Below, in pieces: positions 1 to 12,217 of a stretch of DNA of 64,000 bases. This stretch comes from Anthoceros angustus. Taxonomy: Eukaryota; Streptophyta; Anthocerotopsida; Anthocerotales; Anthocerotaceae. Position 1 is the stretch's first letter. Each line of letters begins with the position of its first letter. Below the pieces are notes generated by a model, which was given only the letters and a program-made list of their open reading frames with translations, did not search any database and had not been told where the DNA came from. The DNA is taken from positions 310,001-374,000 of the forward strand of contig MU008203.1 of the NCBI GenBank assembly GCA_010909165.1, written 5' to 3'. The position numbers were made by a program, and so were the translations under genes.

Positions 1-1247
1 CACACTTGCCATCTCCTCCAGAACTCCTGGAGAAAGCAACAGAAAGAACGGCATTAGATCACATCCACCAGCCTCGTGTTCCAACGGAGCTTCGACACAT
101 TCATACCCTACAGTAAAGACACACGGAAACCGTACCAGAAAGGGGTAGCTGGACAAAGGCCCACTGTTCCCCCCGCAAGGTATCTGGCAAATCCTGCGGA
201 AGAGGCTCTTCGAGCAGCAGCAGAGGGGCAGCACTCTCATTGTAACCCGGGTGCAGCCGGTACACGGTATCATTCCGTTCCCCCAGCCACCGCACCAGCG
301 TGATACACTGCAAAACCCCCGCTCCATGAATGTAAGCCCCCCGACAATCCCACCATGCCTACACTCACCCAAAATGCATCACCAAACGCACCCTTTGGCT
401 CGGCACCGGCTGAATATCCAGCTCCGCACAAGCCTTCGAGATGATGGTCTGCATTTGCGAGCTGCCACATTACCCCATCCCAACATCAGCAACCCCAACC
501 CTCACAACTACTACACCCAACTCAACTCAACCCTGACACCCGAATAACACACCGGAAGAATCGCACTTTCAGCGGCCTCGGCACCCCCAAATTCCCCATG
601 ATGTACGACAAGGTATCCCTCAAGGTGACGCTGTTGATAACGTTACTAGGGAAGTAACGCGTGAATTCGAGCTGCCGCTTACTGTCGCACACCACGAGCT
701 CCCACACCTTCTTCCCCCGCGCATCCAGAATGGGGCGGGAGCAGAAATCCAGCTCCCACTCCGTGATAGCCGCGACATCGGCATCCTCCGCCACCCGCTC
801 CACCACGCCCTCTTCCAGCTGTCCGGCTGCCGCGCCGCTGCTGCGCTCCGCCACCCCGTAGGGCGTGGCCTGCACCCGGCGAATGCCGCGCCCCGAAGGA
901 CCCGCCTCCAGCGCGCACCTCAGGGGCGCGGCCGGCCTGGTCCTCTCGTCCCTGCCCTGCGAATGCGCCAGCAGGCCCGCGGCCGCCGTGGTGGGCAGGG
1001 GCATGGGCAGCCGCTGGAGGCGGGAGAAGGAGTCGGAGGAGCAGGAAGAGGCGGAGGAGGAAGACGGGCGAGGCAGCAGGGGCAGCAGCCTGCCGCTGCT
1101 GCGCCTGCTGCTCCCATCGCCATCGCCATTGTTGCCTTCCCTTCCCTTCCCTTCCCGTCTCTTGCCCCGCCTGCACACGCTGGGCACGCGCTGCAGCCTC
1201 ACCTCTTGCTCGGCCTCCTCGGTCTCCACTTTTGTCAACCTGCCCAT
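1..1247 (-). CDS. TAB2: ATAB2/TAB2-like plastid translation factor, 5' part, runs off the left edge
   Basis: The encoded family is nucleus-encoded, imported into chloroplasts and binds plastid mRNAs to promote translation of photosystem subunits. Four exons are readable on the minus strand: 553-1247, 392-461, 136-307 and 1-26 (continues outside). All joints have GT..AG and keep frame. Exon 1 contains the family signatures [37 protein letters not shown] and [12 protein letters not shown]. Exon 2 reads [19 protein letters not shown]. Exon 3 reads [20 protein letters not shown] and [12 protein letters not shown]. Before residue ~160 the protein is Arg/Ser/Gly/Pro-rich, as expected for a transit peptide. 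The start is uncertain: an in-frame ATG lies at 1247 and another at 1280, and the first residues are acidic, unusual for a transit peptide, so the true start may be internal or in an unseen exon. No lesion is visible in the part present. Confidence 0.85.
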
Positions 1248-1329
1248 AAACACCTCAACTTTATATCGATATCTTACCACTGCTGTACTTCAAAGCCTTG
1301 TACATAGGTCTGTATGTAGCTACTAGGGT

Positions 1330-2400
1330 AGCTAATCTAACACTTTTACTTCCCCATGGCCCCGGTGTAGTGTAGGTGGGATTTCGATCTCTGCATATTT
1401 TTAAAGTCTCTACGTTGCTCAACTTTATTAATATAGGGATGGACACGGAGACTTTTGTATAAAAAGAGATGAAAAATCCCATCCACCCCGAATAAAAAAG
1501 GGGGAAACCCAGCAAAGGGCAGCATGCCAAGGGGACTAACCTAGCACATGCCTGCTCCTTTACATCAATGCCAGACTGTACAGCAAGTTTCTTGTTAGCT
1601 CCAGCTGACTCTCTGAGCCTTGCAATCCTGTCTACTCCTGTGCACCTGCCTGTAGCGGCATCCACATTTGCCACTAGGATGCATGGAGACGCCCGCTGGA
1701 CTGCTCACAAGATCACAAAGCATTCCGCTAGGACAAAAACGAGACTATCAAAGCACTGTGTTACGCTTCCTACATCCCCATGAGTTTTGGCAAGGTACCA
1801 AGAATCGAACAGGCCTTGAGAAGCAAGCAAGAGTAACATTGAGAACTAAAATCAGGCCTTTTTTGCTCCAATCTTCCATACAGAGCAATCGCCTCCTGAC
1901 CCAGCCGTGCCCTGTATTCCCAGCCATCAGCATACTCAAGCCTGTCACCGCGATTACTCGTTTCAAAATTACCTACAGCCCGGAGAATTTCGTGGTCAGG
2001 GATAGGAAAAGGCCTACTTACCACAAGTATCGAAGAAGCTGCACCTCTAGCGCTAGCCATCATCCTATACATTGGCCAACGCCCTCTGCAGGGCGATGGA
2101 CACCCGTTGCCTGAAGAAAGCCACAATACAAGAAAGGGGGAGACCAATCGCATTCTTGCGATTGTGGTAAGCCTTGGCATAAGCCTTAACGAACCAAGAG
2201 AAATCCTTGCTCATGGCCTTGTGGGTCTCGATAGCAAGGGGGACGAAGGAGTGGCCATCCTGCATGGGAGAATGTGTACCTTCGCAGTTGTGCACCCCTC
2301 CACACCTCAACCCTTCGGGTTGAGGATAACATGCTCATAGACATTGCTAGTGCGATGTGGAACACCTAGATACTGGGTCGGGCCAAAAGCTAGAACCCAT
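1330..2400 (-). mobile_element. Interspersed repeat family A, copy 1 (RT-element-like tail)
   Basis: This segment shares its pattern with 2400-2870 and 9220-9735. On the minus strand 2065-2310 reads a conserved tail: FVPLAIETHKAMSKDFSWF, then a basic stretch, then VAFFRQRVSIALQRALAN. Such 'P-A-E-T-hydrophobic' plus 'RQRxSIALQR' tails sit at the C-terminus of some reverse-transcriptase-bearing elements; that link is from memory and not proven here. Downstream (toward 1330) lies a shared 3' flank, with 'gatgaaaaatcccatc' followed by a 'ccaaggggga'-type word. Copy 1 holds about 450 bp (1560-2030) not seen in the other copies. No catalytic domain is present, so it would be a 5'-truncated remnant. 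Confidence 0.45.
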
Positions 2401-2870
2401 ATAGAGATTGAATTTTAAATGGACATGGAAACTTTATAAATATGCTAAGATGGGAAGTCCCATCTACATTGGGGTGATGGGGAACAATCCTCTAGAGGGG
2501 CCAGGCCAAGGGGGATTAGGTCCCCCAATCATCTACTCTCTGATGTTACCTACCGCACCCAAGATGCCATAACATGGAATATGGAAGGGCATACTGACTA
2601 CCGAAGTTGAAGATGCTACGTTCCCCGCATTCGAAGCTGTCCTGAAAATTGCGTTTGCCAATGCCTGTTGTATAGCAATGGATACTTGTTGCCGGAAGAA
2701 AGCCACCACACAAGAAAGGAGACCTACCCCATTTTTGCGAATGCTACTAGTATGCTTTAGCGCAAACTTTGATAAATCTCAAGAAGTCCTCCCCATGAGT
2801 CTTGATAGCAAGGGGAATGAAAGCATGGCCTTCCTACATGGGGGTGAAAATTGATCATCATTATTCTATA
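2400..2870 (-). mobile_element. Interspersed repeat family A, copy 2
   Basis: Diverged copy in the same orientation as copies 1 and 3. Shared landmarks are 'gaagatgctacgt' (~2610), 'gccaatgcc' (~2658), 'ttgccggaagaaagccacc' (~2690) and 'atgagtcttgatagcaagg' (~2796). It has no open reading frame left and looks older than the other two copies. Confidence 0.4.
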
Positions 2871-4000
2871 TAAAGCTTCTATATTGAGATATGATGTGCT
2901 GTCGTTTTTGAGCATCTTATGCCATGCTAAATAACTTTCTTTTCATTACTATATTTTAAGATATTATAAAATACATTATATCATAATTTACAAAAGCTTT
3001 GTTAAAAACCTGAGTGTCTAATAATACATCAAGTGCTATTAGAAAAGTTAAGAGGTAGAAGATCAAAGGCCATGTGAACTAAAGGCTGAAGGTCAAGCAG
3101 TTTAAATAAATAGGCTAGAGACTAGACTTTATGAATTTCTACTAACTAAACTCAATCTTCTTATTGAAATTTAAAAGATCTCTCAACTGCTTCTAATGCT
3201 CATCTAAAAGAGTCAACTTTTTTTCGAAAATGATTTTTCTAACATTTGTATAAACGATTGAGTATTGCACTCAACTTTTGAGTTAAGTCAAAATTCAATT
3301 TGTTGGTAAGTATTTTGTTCACTTGAGGTAGACTTTTACAATGGAATTACAAATACCGAATAAAATGTGGCTTGCTTTCGCTCTATGAAACCTTCCGTAA
3401 AAAGGAATCATAGGACTAAATGAGATGTGGCTTGCTACTCCGTGAAACCTTCCAAAAATCCTGCTCCTGAAAAAATATTATTTTCCTCAGCAATTCACCG
3501 GTGTCATAAGGTAACCGATTGATGCTCAGCAACGTGACGGATATTGTTATCACAACCACTCTTGGTCCAAATAATTTTATGAGGATATAAAACAACAGTC
3601 TTAATATATTATCTTACATATGACACCATAATTCACTAACCTTGAGAAGGTATTAAATATCTGACATTCAAGTGCACCTAGCTTTACTCTTCAAGGCATA
3701 GATTGCCTTGCTTATTCCATAAACTAGTGTATTCTTCGTCCGCAAGTTCTCTCAAAAAGCGTACTTCCTCCGCACCAACTCATGCAATTGTATTGTTAAA
3801 ATAATCATAAAATTATGAGAGCTTCAATCCAATTATCTGATCAATTTTTGTGCTGATCTTTGCTACAAAAATTGAAGAACATCATGTCACGTCTTCATCA
3901 TAATTCATCTCATAATAAAAAAACATAAAAGTTTCATACTATTTAACTTTCAATCCAAAATATCCGTGCTGGATCAAAACAGCAGTTCAAGACAAAAATT
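2871..4000. other. AT-rich spacer with a ~60-bp direct repeat
   Basis: No gene is recognisable. The block is clearly AT-richer than both flanks. A degenerate direct repeat lies at about 3362-3465: two units sharing 'atgtggcttgct' and 'gaaaccttcc', separated by about 60 bp. Confidence 0.5.
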
Positions 4001-4009
4001 TTATCATTG

Positions 4010-4790
4010 TGAAAACTGATTATTATTGTAATTACTTCTACTTAGGATATTTCCCTACAACAGAATTAATTCTGTTGGACTTTCTCGCCAACACTTCCTC
4101 CTTGCATTTTGGTTCAATGTTTTTATTCCTCTTCTTCACTGGCTATTCTTCAACTTCCACAACTTCAATCCTTCTTTTGGATGTACTTGTATGAGATGGA
4201 TTGATGCTACCTGACTTCCTGAAATCCAACACATCCTTCAAATCATTGACCAAATCAGTTGCTCCTTCATGAGTCAGCAATTGTTTAACAATTTTCTTTT
4301 CTTCTCAAGTTCACCGCTATATTGTCGAATAGCTACTTTCAGGTTAGTTTTTCCAATCTTTACTTCCTGTAAGTTGCGCACTAATATAGCCTCTTGATAT
4401 TCACCCAAATCAGCTTGCTCTGACTTAGTAAGCTTCAACAAATCAGCAGACTCTAAGTAGTCGAATAAAGCTTCTAACCTACACTTGTGCTATTGCACGT
4501 GGCTAAGAAGGCTCTCGTTTGAATAATTAACTTTACCTTTTTGCTCTACACCAGCTCGGGGTAAATGGGATTTCCCATCTCCTTTTCTTATACAAAGTCT
4601 TCTTTCAAAAATGTTTACCCACGTGCCAGTTCTCTTATTGATATCTATCTTTAATTCAACATCATCCTCTTTACCGCTAACAAAGGTTGACTTTTTTAAA
4701 TCATAATTATTTAAAAAAACTAAATTAATATCAATTAATTTGGGTATCTTCACTAAACTTGCATCAGGGTCGTCAGCATTGGTGTTCACT
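4010..4790 (-). pseudogene. Unidentified Lys/Glu-rich coding remnant, frameshifted
   Basis: On the minus strand a protein-like reading starts at 4789 (99 residues to a stop at ~4490). After the stop it continues in the same frame with ESADLLKLTKSEQADLGEY and VRNLQEVKIGKTNLKVAIR. A one-base frame change at about 4310 follows, then THEGATDLVNDLKDVLDF, and then a charged stretch with stops down to ~4020. It is rich in Lys, Glu, Asp and Leu, and its AT content matches the spacer around it. I do not recognise the family. The length and composition of continuous coding character argue against chance, but a transposon gag-like origin or a captured gene are both possible. Confidence 0.35.
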
Positions 4791-4799
4791 GATCCACCT

Positions 4800-5756
4800 C
4801 TAATTCTTGATCAAAAGTACTAGCATTTTATATTTACTACTTCTTTTTCTATTATACCTTAATGATTTGGGCTTTTCTTTCTATCAATTTCAAGCTTAGC
4901 CGAATTTCCAAAAACCAAATTTATACCATGAACACCTTAAATTGCATAAAACACACCTTGAACTGTATTTTGAAGTAGCTTGCACCTGAATGCTCTCAAA
5001 TCCAAGAGGTACGTCCTGGACTATGTTCATTCACAGATTTTCAATCTCAAACCTTGTTGAAATCTGTCGTCAAGCATACCCGGGAGAGACTGGCTCTATC
5101 TACAAACTGCCAAAAGTCTAATATACATAATATTCTGATAAAAACGTTATGTTAAAAACTATATATACAAGTATATGTCGTCACTGGGATCGGTAAGTAC
5201 GGACTTCCACCAATCCCCACTTTTTGAGGGAAACCCTAATCGGGATCACTCTCAATATATTCACCAAAAAAACAATTTGAATCACTGATTCGTTCATGTG
5301 TATGGGACCGAGGCCAGCTAAAACCCCGCCTCACAATAACACCCTGATTGGAACCCATTGAAGAATCGCATTCAAGAACCAATTATTGAAACTTCGCCCC
5401 TTAAATACCTATGAAAGAACTAAATGAGACAATACCCTAAATGATATCCCTTCCTCATTGGCGCTCGTTCCCTCCCTCGCTCTCTTTGACCATGTAAAGG
5501 GCTGAATGAGACTATTCCGTAGATAGTAAGTAATACACGGAACAAATTGGAAAACGATTAGGTCAAGACTTTGAACATGGTTACAGCTTCGGAGTTCAGA
5601 ATATAAATATATTAAAAATATTATAATTGATCATCTGTATAGTATATGCGTGCGGGTTCAGAATCCTATATCGTGTAGCATATGCCTCTCCCAGCGTCGC
5701 CTCTTCCACTTCGCTGTCACAACAGGACATTGCCTTGAACAACACCTCCCAGGTTC
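4800..5756. other. AT-rich spacer, no gene seen
   Basis: Stop codons are dense in all frames and there is no recognisable motif. Short reading frames near 5627 continue into the repeat that follows and look fortuitous. Confidence 0.5.
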
Positions 5757-5862
5757 CAACCTTGAATTCAACACCCTCCAGCTTCCAACCTCGAATTCAA
5801 CACCCTCTAGCTTCCAACCTTGAATTCAACACCCTCCAGCTTCCAACCTTGAATTCTATCAT
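5757..5862 (+). repeat. 29-bp minisatellite, about 3.3 units
   Basis: Units of 29 bp built on 'gaattcaacaccctccagc' followed by 'ttccaac' repeat head to tail with one or two substitutions per unit. Because 29 is not a multiple of 3, the open frame across it (5627-6355) reads a different peptide in each unit, so that frame is probably not a gene. Confidence 0.85.
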
Positions 5863-8780
5863 CATCCCTCATCTCTCACACTGTGTCCACGTATCCTGGC
5901 ACGGTCACAACATGCTAAAACAGGGAACGGGGACCAGCTTCAGCAGGAAGAAAGTCCTGGCCCAGCAGCAGAGGAACCCCACGCTCTACACACTAATTTC
6001 TTTAATCCTGTTTGATGGTAATGCCGATCTCCACATGAGCCGAACGCATCCACGAATCTATGTACTTCGTATGTGTGCATCTGTCACTACAATCTGGAGC
6101 TTCTCAAGACGTGACATGAGTTTTGTCCCACTCTGTCAGTTCTTGCAAATTGGTAAGTTGCTAGAAAGCATGGTAGAGTCTACTAACCATAAAAGTCGTG
6201 CCATCTGGTCTGTTCAGCAGACCATCCGTCGAGGCCAGTGTCTGCGTATGTCCACACAACGCATTTTCCTTCTCCTGCCAAGACACGGCGATCAGCACCT
6301 GCTCTGTCGCTCCTCAGCTTTGGAGGAATATCATACCTATCCTCCTCCACTGTGAAATCGAGCACCTCCCGTTTCACTTCAATGCAAGATTGCTTTTGCA
6401 GCCTTCTTCCAAGCACCTTTGATTTTCTTACGCTCTCTATCCTATCCACATCCCATATACCGGCATTGGCATGGATGTTTACCAACTGCATATAAATGCA
6501 CCAGATATATAGTCAAAGCATCATCTGCCTCGATCTCCATCACTATAGTTTTTGCAAGCACTCAGCGGATCTTTCCAGCCGAGTGTAGGTCGTAGAATAT
6601 TTCCAGTTTTCTGGCCTCACCGGCCAAGCACATCGCAATACAGCCATACAGTGATGATCTCTTGGCACAAATCCCATGTTCTCAACCATCACCTTGAAAC
6701 ATCAGTGGACCTCTTGCACAAGGCCCCCAAGAATCCGTGCCACAAAGATACAAAAGAAAGAAGTCTCATCTGACTGGATACCTTGTTGAAGAATCTCTTC
6801 GATCTGGATAATTCGTTTTTTTGCTTCTGCTTGTACACTCACGCTTGAGAGGTTTGCCCAAGGCTGGTTATCGAACCTGTTTGTAGACTCGTGCTTAAGA
6901 AGGTTGCCAAGGCTGGATGTCTAACCCGTTTGTAGGTTACTGCTTCAGTTTGCCAAGGCTGAGAATCTAACGAATTCTCCGTCAAATGCGCATTCGGTCA
7001 TATGCTTTGGTTCAACTGCTGAGTTTTCAGTACATGTTGGTAAGTCACAGCAACTTCGATAAACCGATCACAGAAGTAGACACTTAGCAGAAAATGAGTT
7101 GTTGATTCTCAGGACAGAGGGACACAAGGTCAAAGCGAGGAAGAAATGTATTGCAGAGCAACCTGGCTTTCTGCAGAAGGACAAACAAAAAAAAGGAGCG
7201 AAAGGTGGAGGTCATTCCCAATGCCTGTCGCACTGAACAGGGCAGCTTCCTTTTTGTTCATGGTCCACGGATGATGAGTGATGAGACCCATGAGGGAGAG
7301 GAACAGGTCATGCCGTCGCCAAACTGTCCTCCCATCTAACGGGCTGGAATAAGTCCACTCAAGCTGAAGCATGCTTCCTCAGATTCTTGGCAATATCAAA
7401 ATCCTACGGTTGGAGGGAGGTGGCTGACCTTGCTAATTGCTATCAAAAGCAGCAATCCTAGCAATGTCGTTTGTTGCCTTGTGTGAGCACTGTATTATAT
7501 GTGTGGTGAATAATCTAGATTTCCGTTATGAGGCTTGATGGATGAGCAGGCCTCACACAGATCAAACAGCTTCACGATCTGTGTGCTCCTTTTCGGCTCT
7601 TCACTATCCGTTATACAGGTGCCAACCTAGCCATTCCTCTGACAGGAAATTTAGTAACTTCTCAAATGAATATGCTTCTCATTGTAGCCCTAGGATCCTT
7701 GATGTCACTGTCTCCTGTTCGTCCATGTGCAATTTTGAAAGATCTATCTGGCGAGGTTTTCACGAGCACCATCATCGAACCAGAGGAGGGAAAATTGGAG
7801 ATCAAGCCAGACGTTGCTGTAAAGGAGAAAGCTAGCAACAAGAACACCTGAAAGGGTTGAGACGGCAGGTTCAAATCGGGGAGCACAGTGACCAAGGTGA
7901 GCATGGTTTAGGTGCCCTTGCCCAGCTCACTCAAGCAGGAGCCAAGGCGGCAGAAGCCATGAGCCAGGTTGCCCAGCACAAACGCATAAACCTGATAAGA
8001 TCACACAAATGTTGGTGAAGGGGTTGAACAGGCTCAAGATGCTGCTGGGCTACCACAAGCTATTAGCGATGCAGGTACCACGGAAACCTTGGTCTGGTGG
8101 AGGAACTGTCCCACAGTGAAGAGCTCAGAATTGGCCTGCTTGTCTTACCTTCTCGACACAACAATTGACTGTTGCGTTGTTTAAGATCCTTTCACGGATT
8201 CGTGATTGAGCGTTTCAAGTTCCCTACCCACCCTCCAGTAGCGGAGGGCGATCAGGATTGAGAACCTTCGAATTCGAATTTGAATTCGAATTCGCCCGCA
8301 ACTGCTTCGAAATCTTGCTCCATGCTCGTGAATTGAACAGATGTAGTGAACATTGCGACAATCTCCATGTTTCCGAAGCATATGGCAGTATGAATGCGAG
8401 TTTCAATAGCTACTGAGGTCCACCAACGAGGAGGTGGCCCCAACTTTTATCAAATCAATGTGGAACAGCACCAGCACCACAAGTCACCTTGGAAGGCCTG
8501 GATGAATCTATCCCTGCAATCCGTTTCATTATAAAAAAATTTATGAAAGACATGAAGTATCACTAATGAATTGATTAAATAAATTTTAAGCTTGTTTCTA
8601 TTTAGTTAGCTATGCTATGCTAGTATATTTGTGTGTAGCTACATGTGCTTTTGCTCTCAACAAGTTTTAAGTGTACGTGTCTAAGCTAGTCAGCATCAAG
8701 TCTCCTGGTCTCCTATCTCTCCCTTACCTATTAAGCTAGAAACTTACAAACAACTTTTTCGTATCCTCTCCAACTCTGGG
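5863..8780. other. Spacer with weak coding-like patches and a 49-bp tandem repeat
   Basis: No gene is convincing. Three tandem units of about 49 bp lie at 6842-6985, each with 'ttgcc(c)aaggctg' and an 'aac..gtttgtag' word. A 102-residue minus-strand frame (6183-6491) has mixed, protein-like composition (ending GWSAEQTRWHDFYG) but no family I know. Around 7875-8150 the plus strand has an Ala/Gln-rich patch (ALAQLTQAGAKAAEAMSQ) interrupted by stops. At 8265-8300 a palindromic 'gaattcgaat' run occurs. Confidence 0.4.
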
Positions 8781-9035
8781 AAACCAATGCTTCCTCTCTA
8801 TCTTCGCACCCATGTGTCCTTCAAGCTTAGGATGATTATGGGTCATCTTCGGGTGGGCTCCCACCATCTCAGGGTTGAGACTGATAGATGGCTGCGTCCA
8901 AAGCCACCTAAGGAGACCCGAATATGCAGGTTATGCAACAGGGATATTGAGACTGAGGAACACTTTGTTTTCCTGTGTCCCATATATGAAGATATCAGGC
9001 ATACATTTATCAATCTTCTTAAAATACGAAAATAA
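8781..9035 (+). mobile_element. LINE ORF2 C-terminal remnant (zinc-knuckle tail)
   Basis: The 82-residue frame reads YLRTHVSFKLRMIMGHLRVG, SHHLRVETDRW, then ICRLCNRDIETEEHFVFLCP. This is the usual C-terminal region of non-LTR reverse transcriptases: 'R-x-SHHL-x-ET-RW' followed by a C-x2-C-x7-E-x2-H-x4-C zinc-binding knuckle. The reverse transcriptase core is not found upstream, so this is an isolated 3' remnant. It is on the opposite strand to repeat family A, so it is probably a different element. Confidence 0.65.
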
Positions 9036-9219
9036 AATGTGTAAATAGAGATGAAAAATCTTATGAGGCTATATTCAAAAGGAGACATGAGGAACGTTAC
9101 TCACACTCAACCCAAGGACTTTTTGGTCCTCAAGTTTTCAATTCATGTTGAATGTGATTATTATTTTCATGCTTCTATTGGAATTTTTTACGTTCTCTCC
9201 TACAATGTTCAACCGTTCA

Positions 9220-9735
9220 ATTGATACGGAGAGACCTCGTACATTTCATGTTGATTTCAATGTAGGTAATTTATATTATGTATCAAAAAGAAAAGAAGAC
9301 TGTATATATTTCTCATCTACCCCGAGATAAAGGGAAACAACTCTTATGAGGGCACCAGGCCAAGGGGGCACCGAAGATGCTACGTCCCCTGCTCTTGTTG
9401 CTGTCCTATACACTGTGTTGGCCAATGCCCTCTGCAGGGCAATGGACACCCGTTGCCTGAAGAAAGCAACCACATAAGAAAGTGGGAGACTAACCCCATT
9501 CTTGCGGCTGCGGTAAGCCTTAGCACAGGTCCTATGAACTTGGAGAAATCTTTGCCCATGGCCCCATGAGTCTCGATGATAAGGAGGATAAAAGTGTAGC
9601 CTTCCTGCATTGGTGAGTACTTGTGAACCTTCGTTGTCACGCATCCCTCTACCGCCCAATCCGAAGGGTTGATGATAGCATGCTCGCCAATACTGTCCCG
9701 AATAGGGTATGTTACAACCAATCCGCAACATAAAC
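9220..9735 (-). mobile_element. Interspersed repeat family A, copy 3
   Basis: Best preserved copy. The minus strand has a 162-residue open frame (9276-9764) with AKAYRSRKNGVSLPLSYV and VAFFRQRVSIALQRALAN, nearly the same as copy 1. The 3' flank has 'ctcatctaccccgag' and 'ccaggccaagggggca', shared with copies 1 and 2. Same strand and shared 3' ends with different 5' ends fit a retroposed, 5'-truncated family. No target-site duplication was found by eye. Confidence 0.45.
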
Positions 9736-9984
9736 ATGGTTCCCCCTAGCCAAAAACAGATCAACCATGAGAAAAACGCCGTCGAGCGGAGTATATTGGT
9801 GCTCCCTATAGGGCAAGAACCTGCTCTCTTTTGCCGTCGAGAACAAGACGTCGCAGACGGCGTTATGCGTAGAAATGCACTGGCAACGAACTAGATTGAC
9901 TATTCTACTTTCTAAAAGTATTGATGAATATATCAATGATGATTATATGTTCACACTATTGTCCTATTATGCTACTATAGCACT

Positions 9985-10805
9985 TGGAAGAATTCATCTC
10001 TTGGTATAGACACAGGAAGTAGTTTAGTTTAGTGTGAATACAACTAGCAATTGTTCAATTTGTTTCAAAAACGGAGTTATGAACTTTGATATGAGAGAAT
10101 AGGGGACTTACAAGATGCCTCCTTTTGAGAATGCAAATTGTTCTAAATGGTGGACACAATGTGAGCGGGACCATTTAAAGAACCACAATGGTGTATATGC
10201 ATCAAAGATGTCACTACACAATACAATATAATGATGGACAATTGTCAGAAGGGCCGTTGGCCAATGATGTGTTCTCACTATAAGGTCTTACGGTCTAGAC
10301 GATAGTACATAATTTATGATTACCTTTGGAGTTGGTTTCCGGAATAAAAAAAGTAGACCACAATTTGACATTAAAGAAGCGGGAATGCTTGGCCTTGGTA
10401 CTGGGTCTTAATCTCTCACAACTCAGCTCAAACCGTTTACCGATGGAATATTTGGATTTTGTTTATTAAGGGAGTCACAAACTTCATTAGAAGTACAAGG
10501 AAAATTAATCTTAGGCAAAGGAGCTTTACCAGTCAACACATTTGCATTGGGCATTACTGACTTACTTCACAATAAGAGAGAACTTGAACTGTATTTTGTT
10601 CAAATTGTTGATATTTATGTTGGTCAGTCTATACAAACCGCTTCACCGCTTCTTAGTTAGAACCGCTGCTTTTTTTACAATGGACGAGAGTGGAGGTACT
10701 ATCACTGATCATGGAGCTCTAATGATAACTTTGGTTCCAGAAGCATGTACGGTTGTTAAGAAGGCGATAAAATTGAAAATGTCATTCTCAACAATAGAAT
10801 CATGA
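9985..10805 (+). pseudogene. Nepenthesin-type (A1) aspartic protease pseudogene
   Basis: A decayed plant aspartyl protease is readable across several frames. The first catalytic motif IDTGSSLV lies at ~9998, followed by a TAG exactly where the family has Trp (V-W-C). Next come the N-lobe cysteines (CSICFKNG), then YNDGQLSEGPLANDVFSL (~10225), the flap-side ITFGVG (~10320) and GMLGLGTGS (~10390). Near 10690 SGGTITDHGALMITLVPEA stands where the second catalytic 'GGTIIDSGT' should be, so the second Asp-Ser-Gly is lost (D-H-G). It ends with VVKKAIKLKM. Several stops and frame changes make it non-functional. Intact members are secreted or vacuolar proteases. Confidence 0.7.
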
Positions 10806-12217
10806 CGATATAGATTATGTTTGCACAAAATAGTGTTTTGCAAACATTGGGAAGGTTAAACAAACCTTATCTTCAGTTTCTTTTTACTTCAAATGTAATT
10901 ACAAGTTTCCTTCTATATGGGTTATTTATCCACAAAGCATATAGATAATAACTCCTGTTATTTTCCTAATAGCTTTGTGTATTGAGGCTGCTAACGGGGC
11001 CCGTGTGAAAGGGGACTTATCTCTTTGAGTCAAATCACCATTCAACAGTACCTATGTATTTCATTTCAAGAGAAGAGAACATAAAGTCTTGTATTTGAAA
11101 AGAAAAGATATGACATCAATCATTTTACAGATTTGTCCGGCCTTGAATGCAAACGGTGCGATACGTGGGAGTCTCAAATGCAACTGATCACGATTGATGC
11201 TTCGGTGCGATCTTTGCCATAACTGCGCCTGTGAGATTCTTGGAACCTAATCCCCGCAACGGACAACATCCTCTGTAATCAGCGGAGGAAGCCAATTATG
11301 AGGCACTGGCTTGATTATCGTCTCACTTCCACGATTCACCACTGATTAGCGAGATTGCAAGGCGACGCTCTCGAATCGGAAACCGTTGGACCCACCCGGC
11401 ACCAAATTCGCATCAACATGCCCATGATTCCCAGACAAACACCAAGACACAACATCCACTGAATGTTTTTGTCCTCCGTTTGGAAGCAGCCCGATTCTGG
11501 GGCCCGCTGTGGATGAGCTCCGAGCTGGGCTGTCAGAACAGTGTGCCGAAGACCAGACTCCAGCCCGGAGCCCCGGTGTGGGGTGCGGTAGGATAGTGGT
11601 GCTGGTCCTAAAAATAGGCCCAAGGCGTTGGCTCCCGAGTCCCGTGCATCGGGCTTTTTTCTTCCCTTTTGTGGCAAAAGGAAAAAGTTTGTTTAGTCTG
11701 ACGATCATGAGAGCCTTTCAGCTGGACTGGCGCTGGCAGGCAGAGCGTCGCAAAGCTGCAACGCAACGGGAGTCTCCGATGACAGCAAAATGAGAGGCAA
11801 CACTTGATTGGCTTCTGCAGCATGCACAAAAATACACACCTCCGATCCCCATTCCGAATCCTCACATCGAGGAAAGTGCATGACATACACTGGGCAGGAA
11901 AGGGCTCCACTCTGCACTGGCCTGCCATCCCCGCTGTCCCTGAGTGTGGTGGCAGTGCGGAGTGGAGAGGGAAGGAAAGAAGGAAGCAAGGACCAGGTTT
12001 TAGAAGGAGAGCCTTCTTAGCTGCTTGTAAAGAATGACATTCCTGCTATCAAAACCAGGTTCTACAGGTTCTACAGGTCTTGTACATAAGGCATGTTGGC
12101 AGCCTTGGTGAACCAAACTAATAGGCAATGGCAGGGGAAGGGAAGAGAAGGGAAGAGGAGGGGAAATTAAAAGCAAGGAAGGAAGGAAGGAATTGTGGGT
12201 TGCTGAGGATGTTGGAG
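10806..12217. other. Spacer and likely 3' flank of the zinc-finger gene
   Basis: No gene is recognised. Composition shifts from AT-rich (to ~11100) to GC-richer (11500-12200). A purine-rich tract lies at 12128-12195, just past the zinc-finger stop codon, and probably belongs to its 3' UTR (minus strand). Open frames at 11336-11989 overlap one another on both strands and look fortuitous. Confidence 0.45.

Noticed and set aside
679-1176. Arg/Gly/Ala-rich frames overlapping the ATAB2 first exon
   Set aside because: Shadow frames of the real exon; low-complexity composition.
4010-4790. Possible organelle- or virus-derived insert, suggested by AT-richness
   Set aside because: No organellar gene or viral hallmark is recognisable, and AT content equals the surrounding spacer.
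5627-6355. 242-residue plus-strand open frame
   Set aside because: It runs through a 29-bp minisatellite whose unit is not a multiple of three and shows no family motif; likely fortuitous.
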